Positions 1 through 5,799 of a DNA stretch of 18,653 nucleotides are shown here, piece after piece (within the stretch, counting starts at the first letter, position 1; each line of letters begins with the position of its first letter). The notes under the pieces are model-generated. The model was given only the letters and a program-made list of their open reading frames with translations, was not told where the DNA came from and made no database searches. Where the stretch lies: assembly GCA_051881655.1 (NCBI GenBank), contig JBJEQH010000038.1, positions 1 through 18,653 on the forward strand. Reading direction: 5' to 3'. Source of the DNA: Heritagella sp051881655. GTDB taxonomy: Bacteria > Bacillota > Clostridia > Oscillospirales > Acutalibacteraceae. A program made the position numbers and the translations under genes.

Positions 1-199
1 CGTGATGCCGGCCTTGCCTGTGATGCACGCCTGCGGCGCGTGTGGGGAACGCATCCATCCCCTGTCACAGCGCAGCCGGGCATTCTTTCACACCCGGGGG
101 ATTTTTCCTGCAGCGCCCGTATGGCCGGGGCGGCGGGTATCCCGGTCAGGAGAAGGGGGCTCTCAAACCCGGCGATTCCGTGCCGCCGTTTTTCCGCAG
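1..199. other. Unassigned left edge
   Basis: No reading frame here has convincing protein character. On the minus strand two overlapping frames start at ATG codons at 58-56 and 54-52 and run off the window edge (18-19 codons each), so the 5' end of a leftward gene could lie here, but there is no clear ribosome binding site or promoter to choose between them. Plus-strand frames that cross the region continue into the antisense of the lipoprotein gene and look like shadows. Confidence 0.3.
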
Positions 200-234
200 A
201 AAAAAAGCACAGTACCTTTCCGTTACTGTGCTTT
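200..234 (-). terminator. Rho-independent terminator of the lipoprotein gene
   Basis: Perfect 11-bp inverted repeat (AAAGCACAGTA at 204-214, its complement at 224-234). Read on the minus strand, it ends in a run of seven T (complement of the A run 200-206). It lies 13 nt beyond the lipoprotein stop codon, exactly where a terminator for that leftward gene is expected. Confidence 0.9.
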
Positions 235-247
235 GCTTCTTACGATT

Positions 248-1162
248 TTATTTTACGGGGATTTCAAGCAGCTGTGTTTTGATCGGATGGGGGTCCGCCA
301 TATTCTCTTTGCTGATTTTAAAGGAAACCTGAATGCTCTCTACGTCACCCAACTCGTTTCCGTCAATGTCTTTATCGCTTATGCTCATCTCTGCCACGTT
401 GCGCGTATTTGGGAACACCCAGTAGCAGAAGTCGGCCCGTGACTTTTTTCCGTTTATATAAATCTCATATTCTTCCACCACACAGCCCTCCGATAATTCA
501 CCGGTGCTGTACAAATAGATGATCGGATTGCCGTCGTCCGAAAAGCCCTGGCAAACAATCTTTATGCCGTTTTCCTCATAGAGAAGCGTACCGCTCTCAT
601 CATAGGAGGAATCAAAGGAAGCGGCCGCAGAGGTCTCCAGCTTTACACGCTCTGTCTTTTTGCTGTTGTAATGGAACCGTATTTCAATATCGGCCACGAT
701 ATCTCTGTACACGTCTTTCCGGTAAAATTTCACTTCCCCCTCCGTTGTACTGTTGGCCGGTACATCCACACTCATAACCGGCTCTGCCACAAAGCCGTTC
801 ACGGCGCAGCGCGACGCCATCATATACAAATCTTCGGCCGTTTTATTTTCGATCTGAAGATGCAGAATATAAAAGGTGTTGTCGGAAGTCAGGCTCTCTG
901 CCGTAATTTTGATATCCTCGTTGTCCCACAGGACGGTTTCTTCCACGGTTGCGGCCGCCGCATCGGTTCCGGTACTCTCCTCCGTTCCGGTACTCTCCTC
1001 CGTTCCGGAACTCTCATGATCGGTATCCTCATCGGTCTGCGACTGGGATGAAGTGCCGCTTTCGATCGGTGTTTTTTCTGTCTCGCCGTACCCGCAGGAT
1101 GCCAGAGAAACCAGCATCGAAAGCATAAGGGCTGCGCATAGAAACCGGATACATTTTCCCAT
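248..1162 (-). CDS. Putative lipoprotein with two Ig-like repeats
   Basis: A 304-aa secreted lipoprotein of unknown function. The start is placed at the ATG at 1162-1160 and not further upstream, because it follows an AGAGGTG ribosome binding site, lies downstream of a consensus promoter, and begins a proper signal peptide: K3, a hydrophobic stretch, then lipobox LASC with C23 as the lipidated cysteine. Residues about 30-65 form a Ser/Thr/Glu-rich low-complexity linker containing GTEEST repeats. Two similar segments follow (about 70-190 and 205-304). Each opens with a short acidic 'xxDI/GIKI' strand, and their alternating hydrophobic pattern suggests beta-sandwich folds of the kind seen in DUF4352/DUF5067-like lipoproteins; that family match is from memory, not a search. 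The gene is clearly less GC-rich than its neighbours, which hints at a different origin. It appears monocistronic, with its own promoter and terminator. Confidence 0.85.
   Translation of the reverse strand: MGKCIRFLCAALMLSMLVSLASCGYGETEKTPIESGTSSQSQTDEDTDHESSGTEESTGTEESTGTDAAAATVEETVLWDNEDIKITAESLTSDNTFYILHLQIENKTAEDLYMMASRCAVNGFVAEPVMSVDVPANSTTEGEVKFYRKDVYRDIVADIEIRFHYNSKKTERVKLETSAAASFDSSYDESGTLLYEENGIKIVCQGFSDDGNPIIYLYSTGELSEGCVVEEYEIYINGKKSRADFCYWVFPNTRNVAEMSISDKDIDGNELGDVESIQVSFKISKENMADPHPIKTQLLEIPVK
971..1015. repeat. 18-bp in-frame tandem repeat
   Basis: Two identical 18-bp units (971-988 and 989-1006) plus a degenerate third copy lie inside the lipoprotein gene. They encode the GTEEST repeats of the linker after the lipidation site. 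Copy number can change by slipped-strand replication without breaking the frame. Confidence 0.85.
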
Positions 1163-1193
1163 TATATACACCTCTATGAAAGTATTTTTTGGT

Positions 1194-1222
1194 ATTATAA
1201 TGGTTTTTATTGAGTTTGTCAA
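1194..1222 (-). promoter_or_regulatory. Sigma-A promoter of the lipoprotein gene
   Basis: On the minus strand, TTGACA (complement of 1217-1222) is followed by a 17-nt spacer and TATAAT (complement of 1194-1199), a full consensus match. The start codon is 31 nt past the -10 hexamer. Confidence 0.9.
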
Positions 1223-1340
1223 TGCGTAAAAGCCATCGCGGCCGTTCCCCCGGCATTGCCGCCCGCCCCGTTTCGGAGCGCTCTTGCCGCAGCGGAAAAT
1301 GTACGGCCATTGCGGGCGGATAAACAAAGCCCGCTTCATC

Positions 1341-1370
1341 AAAAGGCCCCTCCCTGCGCGGGAGAGGCCC
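1341..1370 (-). terminator. Hairpin terminator of the 94-aa gene
   Basis: Read leftward, GGGCCTCTCCC pairs with GGGAGGGGCC around a short GCGCA loop and is followed by TTTT. It sits 8 nt past the stop codon of the 94-aa gene. The U-tract is short, so termination may be incomplete. Confidence 0.7.
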
Positions 1371-1378
1371 GTTTTGCA

Positions 1379-1663
1379 TCAGGGGAGCGCGTCGGGGAAA
1401 AGGCGCTTGGCCCGCTCCCACTGGTGGAACCGGCGGATCAGCTCCCGGGTCATGTCGTCCGGGTGGAGAAAACCGTTTTCCCAGAAGGCGCGGTACAGGT
1501 CCCCCCGGGGGGAGAGAAGGCGGCTGCGGATATAGGGCCCCAGCCCGAAGCAGCACGGATCCAGCCGGCGGATCGGCCTGCGCACAAATTCCTCCAGCTT
1601 TTCCGGCCCCAAAAAGGTTTCCAGCGCCGGAAAGCAGGGAGATACGTCTGCCAGCATCAGCAT
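1379..1663 (-). CDS. Small hypothetical protein, DUF6794-like core
   Basis: A 94-aa soluble protein with no signal peptide or membrane segment. The ATG at 1663-1661 follows a GGAGG ribosome binding site with about 10 nt spacing, and a hairpin terminator closes the gene, so it is likely real. Residues about 40-85 contain 'GPYIRSRLL' and 'GFLHPDDMTREL'. These resemble the 'IRN...G..HPDDMS..I' core that I recall from DUF6794 proteins, a family of unknown biochemical role often found in stand-alone small proteins. The similarity is from memory and the N-terminal part is divergent. The gene is divergent from the ribbon-helix-helix gene at 1770 and shares an approximately 106-nt AT-rich intergenic region with it, but nothing shows a functional link. 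Confidence 0.7.
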   Translation of the reverse strand: MLMLADVSPCFPALETFLGPEKLEEFVRRPIRRLDPCCFGLGPYIRSRLLSPRGDLYRAFWENGFLHPDDMTRELIRRFHQWERAKRLFPDALP

Positions 1664-1747
1664 AATGGCAACTCCTCCAGAAAATACTACTTTCTACTAC
1701 TTTATGCTTTTTTAGGCGAAAAATCAATCTGTAAAGCGATTCTATCG

Positions 1748-1753
1748 TATAAT
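1748..1753 (+). promoter_or_regulatory. Possible -10 element for the ribbon-helix-helix gene
   Basis: TATAAT lies 16 nt before the ATG at 1770, inside an AT-rich stretch. No good -35 hexamer was found at 16-18 nt upstream (the best is TCAATC). If used, the leader would be very short, about 10 nt. Confidence 0.4.
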
Positions 1754-1769
1754 TTTTTCGGGTGATGCT

Positions 1770-1928
1770 ATGAAACCGCTGAAACAGAAAGTCAGTATTA
1801 CGCTGGATGAGGAGATTATCCGGAAAACAAAACGGCTGGCCGAAGAAAATGACCGTTCTTTCTCCCAGTATGTCAATCTGGTGCTCCGGGAACATCTGGC
1901 CCATCTGGAGAAGAAAGGCCCCCGCTGA
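1770..1928 (+). CDS. Ribbon-helix-helix (Arc/CopG-like) DNA-binding protein
   Basis: A 52-aa protein. Residues 6-12 (QKVSITL) are the basic/hydrophobic beta strand that inserts into the DNA major groove in ribbon-helix-helix dimers. 'DEEIIRKTKRLAEEN' (13-27) forms helix A and 'SFSQYVNLVLREHLAHLEK' (30-48) helix B, in the usual strand-helix-helix layout with a short turn at about 27-30. A GGGTGA ribosome binding site precedes the ATG. This size and shape fit antitoxins, plasmid copy regulators and stand-alone repressors. No toxin gene lies next to it: the downstream gene is a DNA glycosylase separated by a terminator, and the upstream gene is divergent. It is therefore an orphan, and its operator may be its own AT-rich promoter region. 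Confidence 0.85.
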   Translation: MKPLKQKVSITLDEEIIRKTKRLAEENDRSFSQYVNLVLREHLAHLEKKGPR

Positions 1929-1970
1929 GCCCCGCGCCCTCCGGCGCCGGGGAAAAAGGAAATCGGAAAT

Positions 1971-2002
1971 GGCAGAGAGGATGCTTCCTCCTGCCGTTTT
2001 TT
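1971..2002 (+). terminator. Terminator after the ribbon-helix-helix gene
   Basis: GGCAG-AG-AGGA pairs with TCCT-C-CTGCC around a TGCT loop and is followed by GTTTTTT. It lies 42 nt past the stop codon at 1928 and isolates the small gene from the glycosylase gene. Confidence 0.8.
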
Positions 2003-2021
2003 CGTCGGGGAGGAAACGCCT

Positions 2022-2049
2022 TTGTTTTCCCCCGCCGCTGTGGTATACT
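2022..2049 (+). promoter_or_regulatory. Promoter of the glycosylase gene pair
   Basis: TATACT at 2044-2049 is a good -10 element. TTGTTT at 2022-2027 is a moderate -35 with a 16-nt spacer. The ATG at 2075 follows a GGGGAG ribosome binding site at 2062-2067. Confidence 0.65.
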
Positions 2050-2074
2050 GGAGAAAAGAAAGGGGAGAAGCCGT

Positions 2075-2593
2075 ATGCAGGAGAGTGTCCGGGTGACCCA
2101 TGCGTTCCCGCCGGTTTTCCGGGCGGACAGCCGGGTGCTGGTGCTGGGGACCATGCCGTCGCCCAAATCGAGGGAAAACGGTTTTTACTATTCCCATCCC
2201 CAAAACCGCTTTTGGCCGGTGATGGCCGCCCTGCTGGACGAGCCCCTTCCCCGCACGCCGGAGGAAAAGCGGGCGCTGGTCCTGAACCACCGCATCGCCC
2301 TGTGGGATGTGCTGCAGAGCTGTGAGATCCGCGGGGCGGGGGACGCCAGCATCCGAAAGCCCGTAGCAAACCCCATCGGCCGGCTGCTGGAGCAGACCAA
2401 GATTTGCGCCGTGTTTGCCACCGGGCAGAAGGCGGCGGCCCTGTATACCCGGTACTGCTTCCCCCGCACCCATCTGCCGGTGCACGCCCTGCCCTCCACC
2501 AGCCCGGCCAACTGCCGGGTGGGTATGGACGCGCTGCTGGAGAGCTACCGGGGGATTCTGCCGTTTCTGAGAGGGGAAGAAGAGGATGAATGA
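2075..2593 (+). CDS. DNA-deoxyinosine glycosylase (UDG superfamily)
   Basis: A 172-aa cytoplasmic base-excision repair enzyme of the uracil-DNA glycosylase fold, resembling the DNA-deoxyinosine (hypoxanthine) glycosylase subfamily. By family knowledge it cleaves the N-glycosidic bond of deaminated adenine in DNA and leaves an abasic site. Visible motifs are the first active-site segment 'LVLGTMPSPKSR' (22-33), 'HPQNRFW' (41-47), which shapes the base pocket, and 'LPSTSPAN' (139-146), the DNA-intercalating/second motif. The length is typical. The start is supported by the GGGGAG site and the promoter upstream. The 3' end overlaps the start of the next gene by 8 nt, which suggests translational coupling. 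The exact substrate (inosine or uracil) cannot be read from the sequence. Confidence 0.88.
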   Translation: MQESVRVTHAFPPVFRADSRVLVLGTMPSPKSRENGFYYSHPQNRFWPVMAALLDEPLPRTPEEKRALVLNHRIALWDVLQSCEIRGAGDASIRKPVANPIGRLLEQTKICAVFATGQKAAALYTRYCFPRTHLPVHALPSTSPANCRVGMDALLESYRGILPFLRGEEEDE

Positions 2594-2951
2594 AATTCTG
2601 CTGACCAAAAGCCGCGCCTGGGCGGTGCAGACCCTGCAGGTTTGCCGCCGGGCGCCGGAATATAAAACCGAGCCGGTGCTGCTGCAGCTGATCCGCGGCG
2701 CCACCGGGGTGGGCGCCATTCTGCACGAAGCCGCGTTCGGGGTTCCCCTGCGGGAACAGATGGAGAAGCTGTCCTCTGCCGTGCGCATGACCTCGGGGGC
2801 GCTGTACTGGCTGGATCTGTCCTTTGCCGCCGATCTGATCCCGCCGGAAGAGTACGAGTCCCTGAAGGCCGGGGGCGAGGAGCTGCGGCTGCTTTTCGGC
2901 GGTGAAATGCGCCGGATGGCACAGCGGCTGAGCGAAACGGGCGCCCCGTAG
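2586..2951 (+). CDS. Four-helix-bundle protein (S23/TIGR02436-like)
   Basis: A 121-aa protein of the family first described from open frames in 23S rRNA intervening sequences and now found widely as small chromosomal 'four helix bundle protein' genes. The whole sequence is predicted helical. Family landmarks are an N-terminal 'LLTKSRAWAVQTLQVCR' helix, 'LLQLIRGATGVGAILHEA' (about 33-50, matching the usual 'QLLRSGTSIGANIEEA'), and 'ALYWLDL' (about 72-78, matching 'ETKYWLRLL'). No enzymatic residues are evident and the molecular role of the family is not established; an RNA- or nucleic-acid-binding scaffold has been suggested. Translation is probably coupled to the glycosylase, because its ATG lies inside that gene's last codons and the purine-rich GAAGAAGAGG serves as the ribosome binding site. 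It is not inside an rRNA gene here. Confidence 0.85.
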   Translation: MNEILLTKSRAWAVQTLQVCRRAPEYKTEPVLLQLIRGATGVGAILHEAAFGVPLREQMEKLSSAVRMTSGALYWLDLSFAADLIPPEEYESLKAGGEELRLLFGGEMRRMAQRLSETGAP

Positions 2952-2959
2952 CAAAAACG

Positions 2960-2991
2960 GCCGTTTTTTGGCGGAAAACGGCGATTTTTTT
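2960..2991 (+). terminator. Terminator of the glycosylase operon
   Basis: GCCGTTTT at 2960-2967 pairs with AAAACGGC at 2975-2982 across a TTGGCGG loop, followed by GA and a run of seven T at 2985-2991. It sits 8 nt after the four-helix-bundle stop codon and just before the next promoter. Confidence 0.88.
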
Positions 2992-2992
2992 C

Positions 2993-3021
2993 TTGACAGC
3001 GCAGGCATGCCATGGTAGAGT
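2993..3021 (+). promoter_or_regulatory. Promoter of the lysine-riboswitch transporter unit
   Basis: TTGACA at 2993-2998, a 17-nt spacer, and TAGAGT at 3016-3021. Transcription would begin near 3028, right at the 5' strand of the riboswitch P1 stem, so the leader is essentially the riboswitch. Confidence 0.9.
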
Positions 3022-3030
3022 AAGAGGCAG

Positions 3031-3199
3031 AAAGCAGAGGTGCGAAACGGGATGAGTCCCTTTTTCCACACACCGGCGGCCGCCGGGGGAAAAGGAAAAG
3101 GCCCTTTCGCCGAAGAGGAGAACCGCCGGCCGGCGCTTTCCTCTGGATGCCGCACAGAAGATGGCGGTGTCTGTCGCATGCAATGCGGAGCGCTGTTTT
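3031..3199 (+). promoter_or_regulatory. Lysine riboswitch (L box) aptamer
   Basis: The leader contains the landmarks of the lysine aptamer in order. AGAGGTGCGAA is at 3036-3046 (junction start). CGCCGAAG at 3108-3115 begins the P3 arm, whose GAGGA pairs with TCCTC and is followed by CTGG at 3133-3136. A P4-like hairpin (GCCGC/GCGGT) lies at about 3138-3158. The P5 hairpin, with CGCATGCAATGCGG, lies at about 3175-3188. The closing stem P1 pairs AAAGCAG at 3031-3037 with CTGTTTT at 3193-3199. The helix between 3051 and 3100 (P2) is present but GC-rich and I did not fold it fully. By family knowledge this RNA binds L-lysine in the five-helix junction and controls lysine biosynthesis or transport genes, here by transcription termination. 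Confidence 0.92.
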
Positions 3200-3218
3200 G
3201 TAAAAGACAGAAGTTTTG

Positions 3219-3260
3219 AAAGAGCATGGACTGTTTTTGAAGTCCATGCTTTTTTCTTTT
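3219..3260 (+). terminator. Riboswitch-controlled intrinsic terminator
   Basis: AGCATGGACT at 3223-3232 pairs perfectly with AGTCCATGCT at 3241-3250, extended by A-T pairs, and is followed by TTTTTTCTTTTT. It lies 23 nt past the aptamer and 28 nt before the transporter start codon, the standard expression-platform position. In-frame TTG codons at 3216 and nearby fall in or before this hairpin and are not credible starts. Confidence 0.93.
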
Positions 3261-3287
3261 TCCGCAAAAAGAAACGGAGGGGTTTTC

Positions 3288-4955
3288 TTGAGTAAGACAA
3301 AGAGGATTATCATGGCGGTGTGCCTGGTGATCGGCGTGGCGGTGCTGATTCTGTTCACGGTGCAGAATCCCGGTACGGTCGGGGAAGAGTATATGCCCGG
3401 CGTGTATGCAACGGCGTGGTCGCTGCTGCCGCCGGTGGTGGCCATTGCCCTGGCCCTGATCACCAAAGAGGCGTATTCCTCCCTGTTCATCGGCATCCTG
3501 ACCGGCGCGCTGCTGTACAGCAACGGCAACCTGGAGCTGATGATGAACACCATGTTCTTCCACGGGGACGGCGGCATGGTCACCAAGCTGGCCGACAGCT
3601 GGAACGTGGGCATTCTGGTGTTCCTGGTGGTGCTGGGGATTCTGGTGGCGCTGATGAACCGCGTGGGCGGCTCGGCGGCGTTCGGCCAGTGGGCCAGTGA
3701 GCACATCAAAACCCGCGTGGGCGCCCAGCTGGCGACCATGGTTCTGGGTGTGCTGATTTTTGTGGACGACTATTTCAACTGCCTGACCGTGGGCAGCGTG
3801 ATGCGCCCGGTCACCGACCGGCACAAGGTCTCCCGCGCCAAGCTGGCGTATCTGATCGACGCAACGGCGGCGCCGGTCTGCATCATCGCCCCCATCAGCT
3901 CGTGGGCGGCGGCGGTCACCTCTTCGGTGCCGGAGGACAGCACGATCAACGGTTTTGCCATGTTCCTCAGCACCATTCCCTATAACTACTACGCCATTCT
4001 CACGCTGATCATGATTATCTTCCTGTGCGTGACCAAAATGGACTACGGCCCCATGCGCACCCATGAGAAAAACGCCCTGGCGGGCGACCTGTTCACCACG
4101 GCGGCCCGCCCCTACGGCGAAGCGGACGAGGAAATCGTCTCGCCCAAGGGTAAGGTCATCGACCTGGTGTTCCCGGTCATCATCCTGATCGCCAGCTGCG
4201 TGTTCGGCATGGTGTACACCGGCGGCTTCTTCTCGGGCACCGATTTTATCACGGCCTTCTCCGGGTGCGACGCCTCCATGGGCCTGGTCATCGGCTCGTT
4301 CATCACCCTGATTGTCACGTTCTTCTACTACATGCTGCGCGGCGTGATGAAGTTCCAGGATTTTGCCGCCTGCATCCCCGAGGGCTTTAAGGCCATGGTC
4401 GCCCCGATCCTGATCCTCACCCTGGCCTGGACGCTGTCCGGTATGACCGGCCTGCTGGGCGCCAAGTTCTTTGTGGCCGACCTGGTGGCCGGCGCCACCA
4501 CCAGCCTTGCCCTGCCGGCCGAGCTGATGTACGCGATCATCCTGGTCATCATCTTCGCGGTAGCATCCTTCCTGGCCTTTGCCACCGGTACCTCGTGGGG
4601 GACGTTCGGCATCCTGATCCCCATTGTGTGCAACCTGTTTGCCACCCCGGATACCCAGCAGATGCTGGTGATCGCCATTGCGGCCTGCCTGGCCGGTTCG
4701 GTGTGCGGCGACCACTGCTCGCCCATCAGCGATACGACCATCATGGCCTCGGCCGGCGCCCACAGTGACCATGTGAACCATGTGTCCACCCAGCTGCCCT
4801 ATGCCCTGACCGTGGCGGGCGTGTGCCTGGTCTCGTACTTTATCGCGGCGCTGGTGCAGAATGTGTGGATCAGCCTGGTCATCGCGGTGGTTCTGATGAT
4901 CGCCACCCTGGTGGTCATCCGCACCCTGAACCTGCGCAGGGAAAAGGCCAACTGA
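3288..4955 (+). CDS. lysW: NhaC-superfamily transporter, probable lysine transporter
   Basis: A 555-aa polytopic inner-membrane protein with about 12 hydrophobic segments. The start is a TTG at 3288 with a GGAGGGG site 5-6 nt upstream; it lies just after the riboswitch terminator, which rules out earlier starts. NhaC-type landmarks are 'FVDDYFNCLTVGSVMRP' in the first half, and 'TGTSWGTFGILIPI' plus 'GDHCSPISDTTIMAS' with nearby histidines in the second half, the conserved region that carries the ion- and substrate-site residues. The family includes Na+/H+ antiporters and amino-acid transporters. Because this gene sits alone behind a lysine riboswitch, lysine is the most likely substrate, as proposed in the literature for the riboswitch-linked NhaC-type LysW proteins; the symbol is given on that basis. 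Uptake is the usual assumption, but the direction of transport is not visible in the sequence. Confidence 0.9.
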   Translation: MSKTKRIIMAVCLVIGVAVLILFTVQNPGTVGEEYMPGVYATAWSLLPPVVAIALALITKEAYSSLFIGILTGALLYSNGNLELMMNTMFFHGDGGMVTKLADSWNVGILVFLVVLGILVALMNRVGGSAAFGQWASEHIKTRVGAQLATMVLGVLIFVDDYFNCLTVGSVMRPVTDRHKVSRAKLAYLIDATAAPVCIIAPISSWAAAVTSSVPEDSTINGFAMFLSTIPYNYYAILTLIMIIFLCVTKMDYGPMRTHEKNALAGDLFTTAARPYGEADEEIVSPKGKVIDLVFPVIILIASCVFGMVYTGGFFSGTDFITAFSGCDASMGLVIGSFITLIVTFFYYMLRGVMKFQDFAACIPEGFKAMVAPILILTLAWTLSGMTGLLGAKFFVADLVAGATTSLALPAELMYAIILVIIFAVASFLAFATGTSWGTFGILIPIVCNLFATPDTQQMLVIAIAACLAGSVCGDHCSPISDTTIMASAGAHSDHVNHVSTQLPYALTVAGVCLVSYFIAALVQNVWISLVIAVVLMIATLVVIRTLNLRREKAN

Positions 4956-4985
4956 AAAAAGGCCCTGAAAAGGCCCTGAAAATCC

Positions 4986-5039
4986 AAACAGACCGATGAG
5001 AAATCCCCCCTGCCCGCTTTTTCCGGCGGACAGGGGGGT
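4986..5039. repeat. 54-nt hairpin repeat, copy 1
   Basis: This copy is identical at 53 of 54 positions to 5800-5853. It opens with AAACAGACCGATGA, followed by a stem (CCCCCCTGCCCGC at 5005-5017 with GCGGACAGGGGGG at 5026-5038, one mismatch) and an 8-nt loop. It lies 30 nt past the transporter stop codon and can act as its terminator, although the following U-tract is poor (TTCGCACTT). Just before it, at about 4961-4984, the short unit GGCCCTGAAAA is directly repeated. Confidence 0.92.
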
Positions 5040-5096
5040 TCGCACTTAAAAAGCACCGGCACAAGGCCCCCTGACCGGAAATGGCCGGATGGGAAA

Positions 5097-5125
5097 TTGA
5101 AACTTTCCGGTTTTTGTGATAAAAT
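5097..5125 (+). promoter_or_regulatory. Promoter of the Fic gene
   Basis: TTGAAA at 5097-5102, a 17-nt spacer, and TAAAAT at 5120-5125. A CCGGAAA/TTTCCGG inverted repeat (about 5076-5109) spans the -35 and could be an operator. The gene therefore has its own promoter, independent of the transporter. Confidence 0.8.
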
Positions 5126-5166
5126 AAAGCCATACCAATGATTGGAACCGAGGGGAGGAGACAGCC

Positions 5167-5769
5167 ATGCTGGAGAATAAACTGGGACTGACAAATTCGG
5201 CCGACCTTGCCCGCGAAGAAGAGCGCATGAGCAAGAAAAGGGCGGTGGAGCTCTTTGAAAAGGGCATTTTGGAGGATCTCCCCGCCGGGAAATTCTCGAC
5301 CCTGCAGGCGATCCATGCGTTCCTGTTCGGGAATCTGTATGCGTTTGCCGGGAAAATCCGCACGGTGAATCTTGCCAAGGGCCAGTTCCGCTTTGCCCCG
5401 GTGATGTATCTGCAGGCGGCTCTCGGGAATATCGACAGCATGCCCCAGTCGAACTTTGATGAGATCGTGGAGAAGTATGTGGAAATGAATATTGCCCATC
5501 CGTTCCGGGAGGGCAATGGCAGAAGCACCCGGATCTGGCTGGACCATATCCTGAAAACCGAGATCGGCAGGGTGGTGGATTGGAGCCGGGTGGATAAAGA
5601 AGATTATCGGCTCGCCATGGAGCGCAGCCCCATCCGGGATATCGAAATCAAGCACATCCTGCGGGCGGCCCTGACCGATGAAACGGACAGCCGCGAGGTT
5701 TATATGAAAGGCATTGACCACAGCTACTATTACGAGGGATATCAGACCTTTCGGGCGGAAGAACTGTAA
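5167..5769 (+). CDS. Fic-domain protein (probable AMP-transferase)
   Basis: A 200-aa cytoplasmic Fic/DOC-fold protein. The active-site loop 'HPFREGNGRSTR' (111-122) matches HxFx(D/E)GNGRxxR completely. H111 is the predicted catalytic base, E115 the metal ligand, and the arginines and glycines hold the nucleotide phosphates. By family knowledge such proteins transfer AMP from ATP to a Ser/Thr/Tyr hydroxyl of a target protein. The C-terminal 'SYYYEG' (186-191) fits the (S/T)xxxE(G/N) inhibitory motif in the position used by single-domain class III Fic proteins, where the glutamate blocks productive ATP binding. The start is the ATG after GGGGAGG at 5152-5158. No antitoxin gene is adjacent, which agrees with self-inhibition. 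The gene lies between two near-identical hairpin repeats. Its target is unknown. Confidence 0.93.
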   Translation: MLENKLGLTNSADLAREEERMSKKRAVELFEKGILEDLPAGKFSTLQAIHAFLFGNLYAFAGKIRTVNLAKGQFRFAPVMYLQAALGNIDSMPQSNFDEIVEKYVEMNIAHPFREGNGRSTRIWLDHILKTEIGRVVDWSRVDKEDYRLAMERSPIRDIEIKHILRAALTDETDSREVYMKGIDHSYYYEGYQTFRAEEL

Positions 5770-5799
5770 AAGGGTGCTTCTTCCCGCCGCGCCGCCCCG

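Noticed and set aside
2..442. 146-codon plus-strand frame at the left edge
   Set aside because: It crosses the minus-strand terminator and enters the antisense of the lipoprotein gene; no motif or ribosome binding site.
1929..1955. GC-rich hairpin right after the ribbon-helix-helix gene
   Set aside because: The stem has a bulge and is not followed by a T-run; the hairpin at 1971-2002 is the better terminator.
1770..2593. Toxin-antitoxin pair formed by the ribbon-helix-helix gene and the next gene
   Set aside because: The next gene is a DNA glycosylase with its own promoter, separated by a terminator and 146 nt.
3022..3200. Sodium- or guanidine-type riboswitch upstream of the NhaC-family gene
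   Set aside because: The conserved elements seen (AGAGGTGCGA, GCCGAAG, CTGG, five-helix order) are those of the lysine aptamer; none of the other classes' cores was recognised.
1029..5045. 1338-codon open frame on the minus strand
   Set aside because: It runs antisense through several supported genes, their terminators and the riboswitch. Its composition (His/Gln/Arg/Gly-rich) is typical of the complement of GC-rich coding DNA, and it has no ribosome binding site or domain pattern.
5167..5769. Fic protein as the toxin of a FicT/FicA pair
   Set aside because: No antitoxin-sized gene is adjacent, and the protein carries its own C-terminal inhibitory motif.
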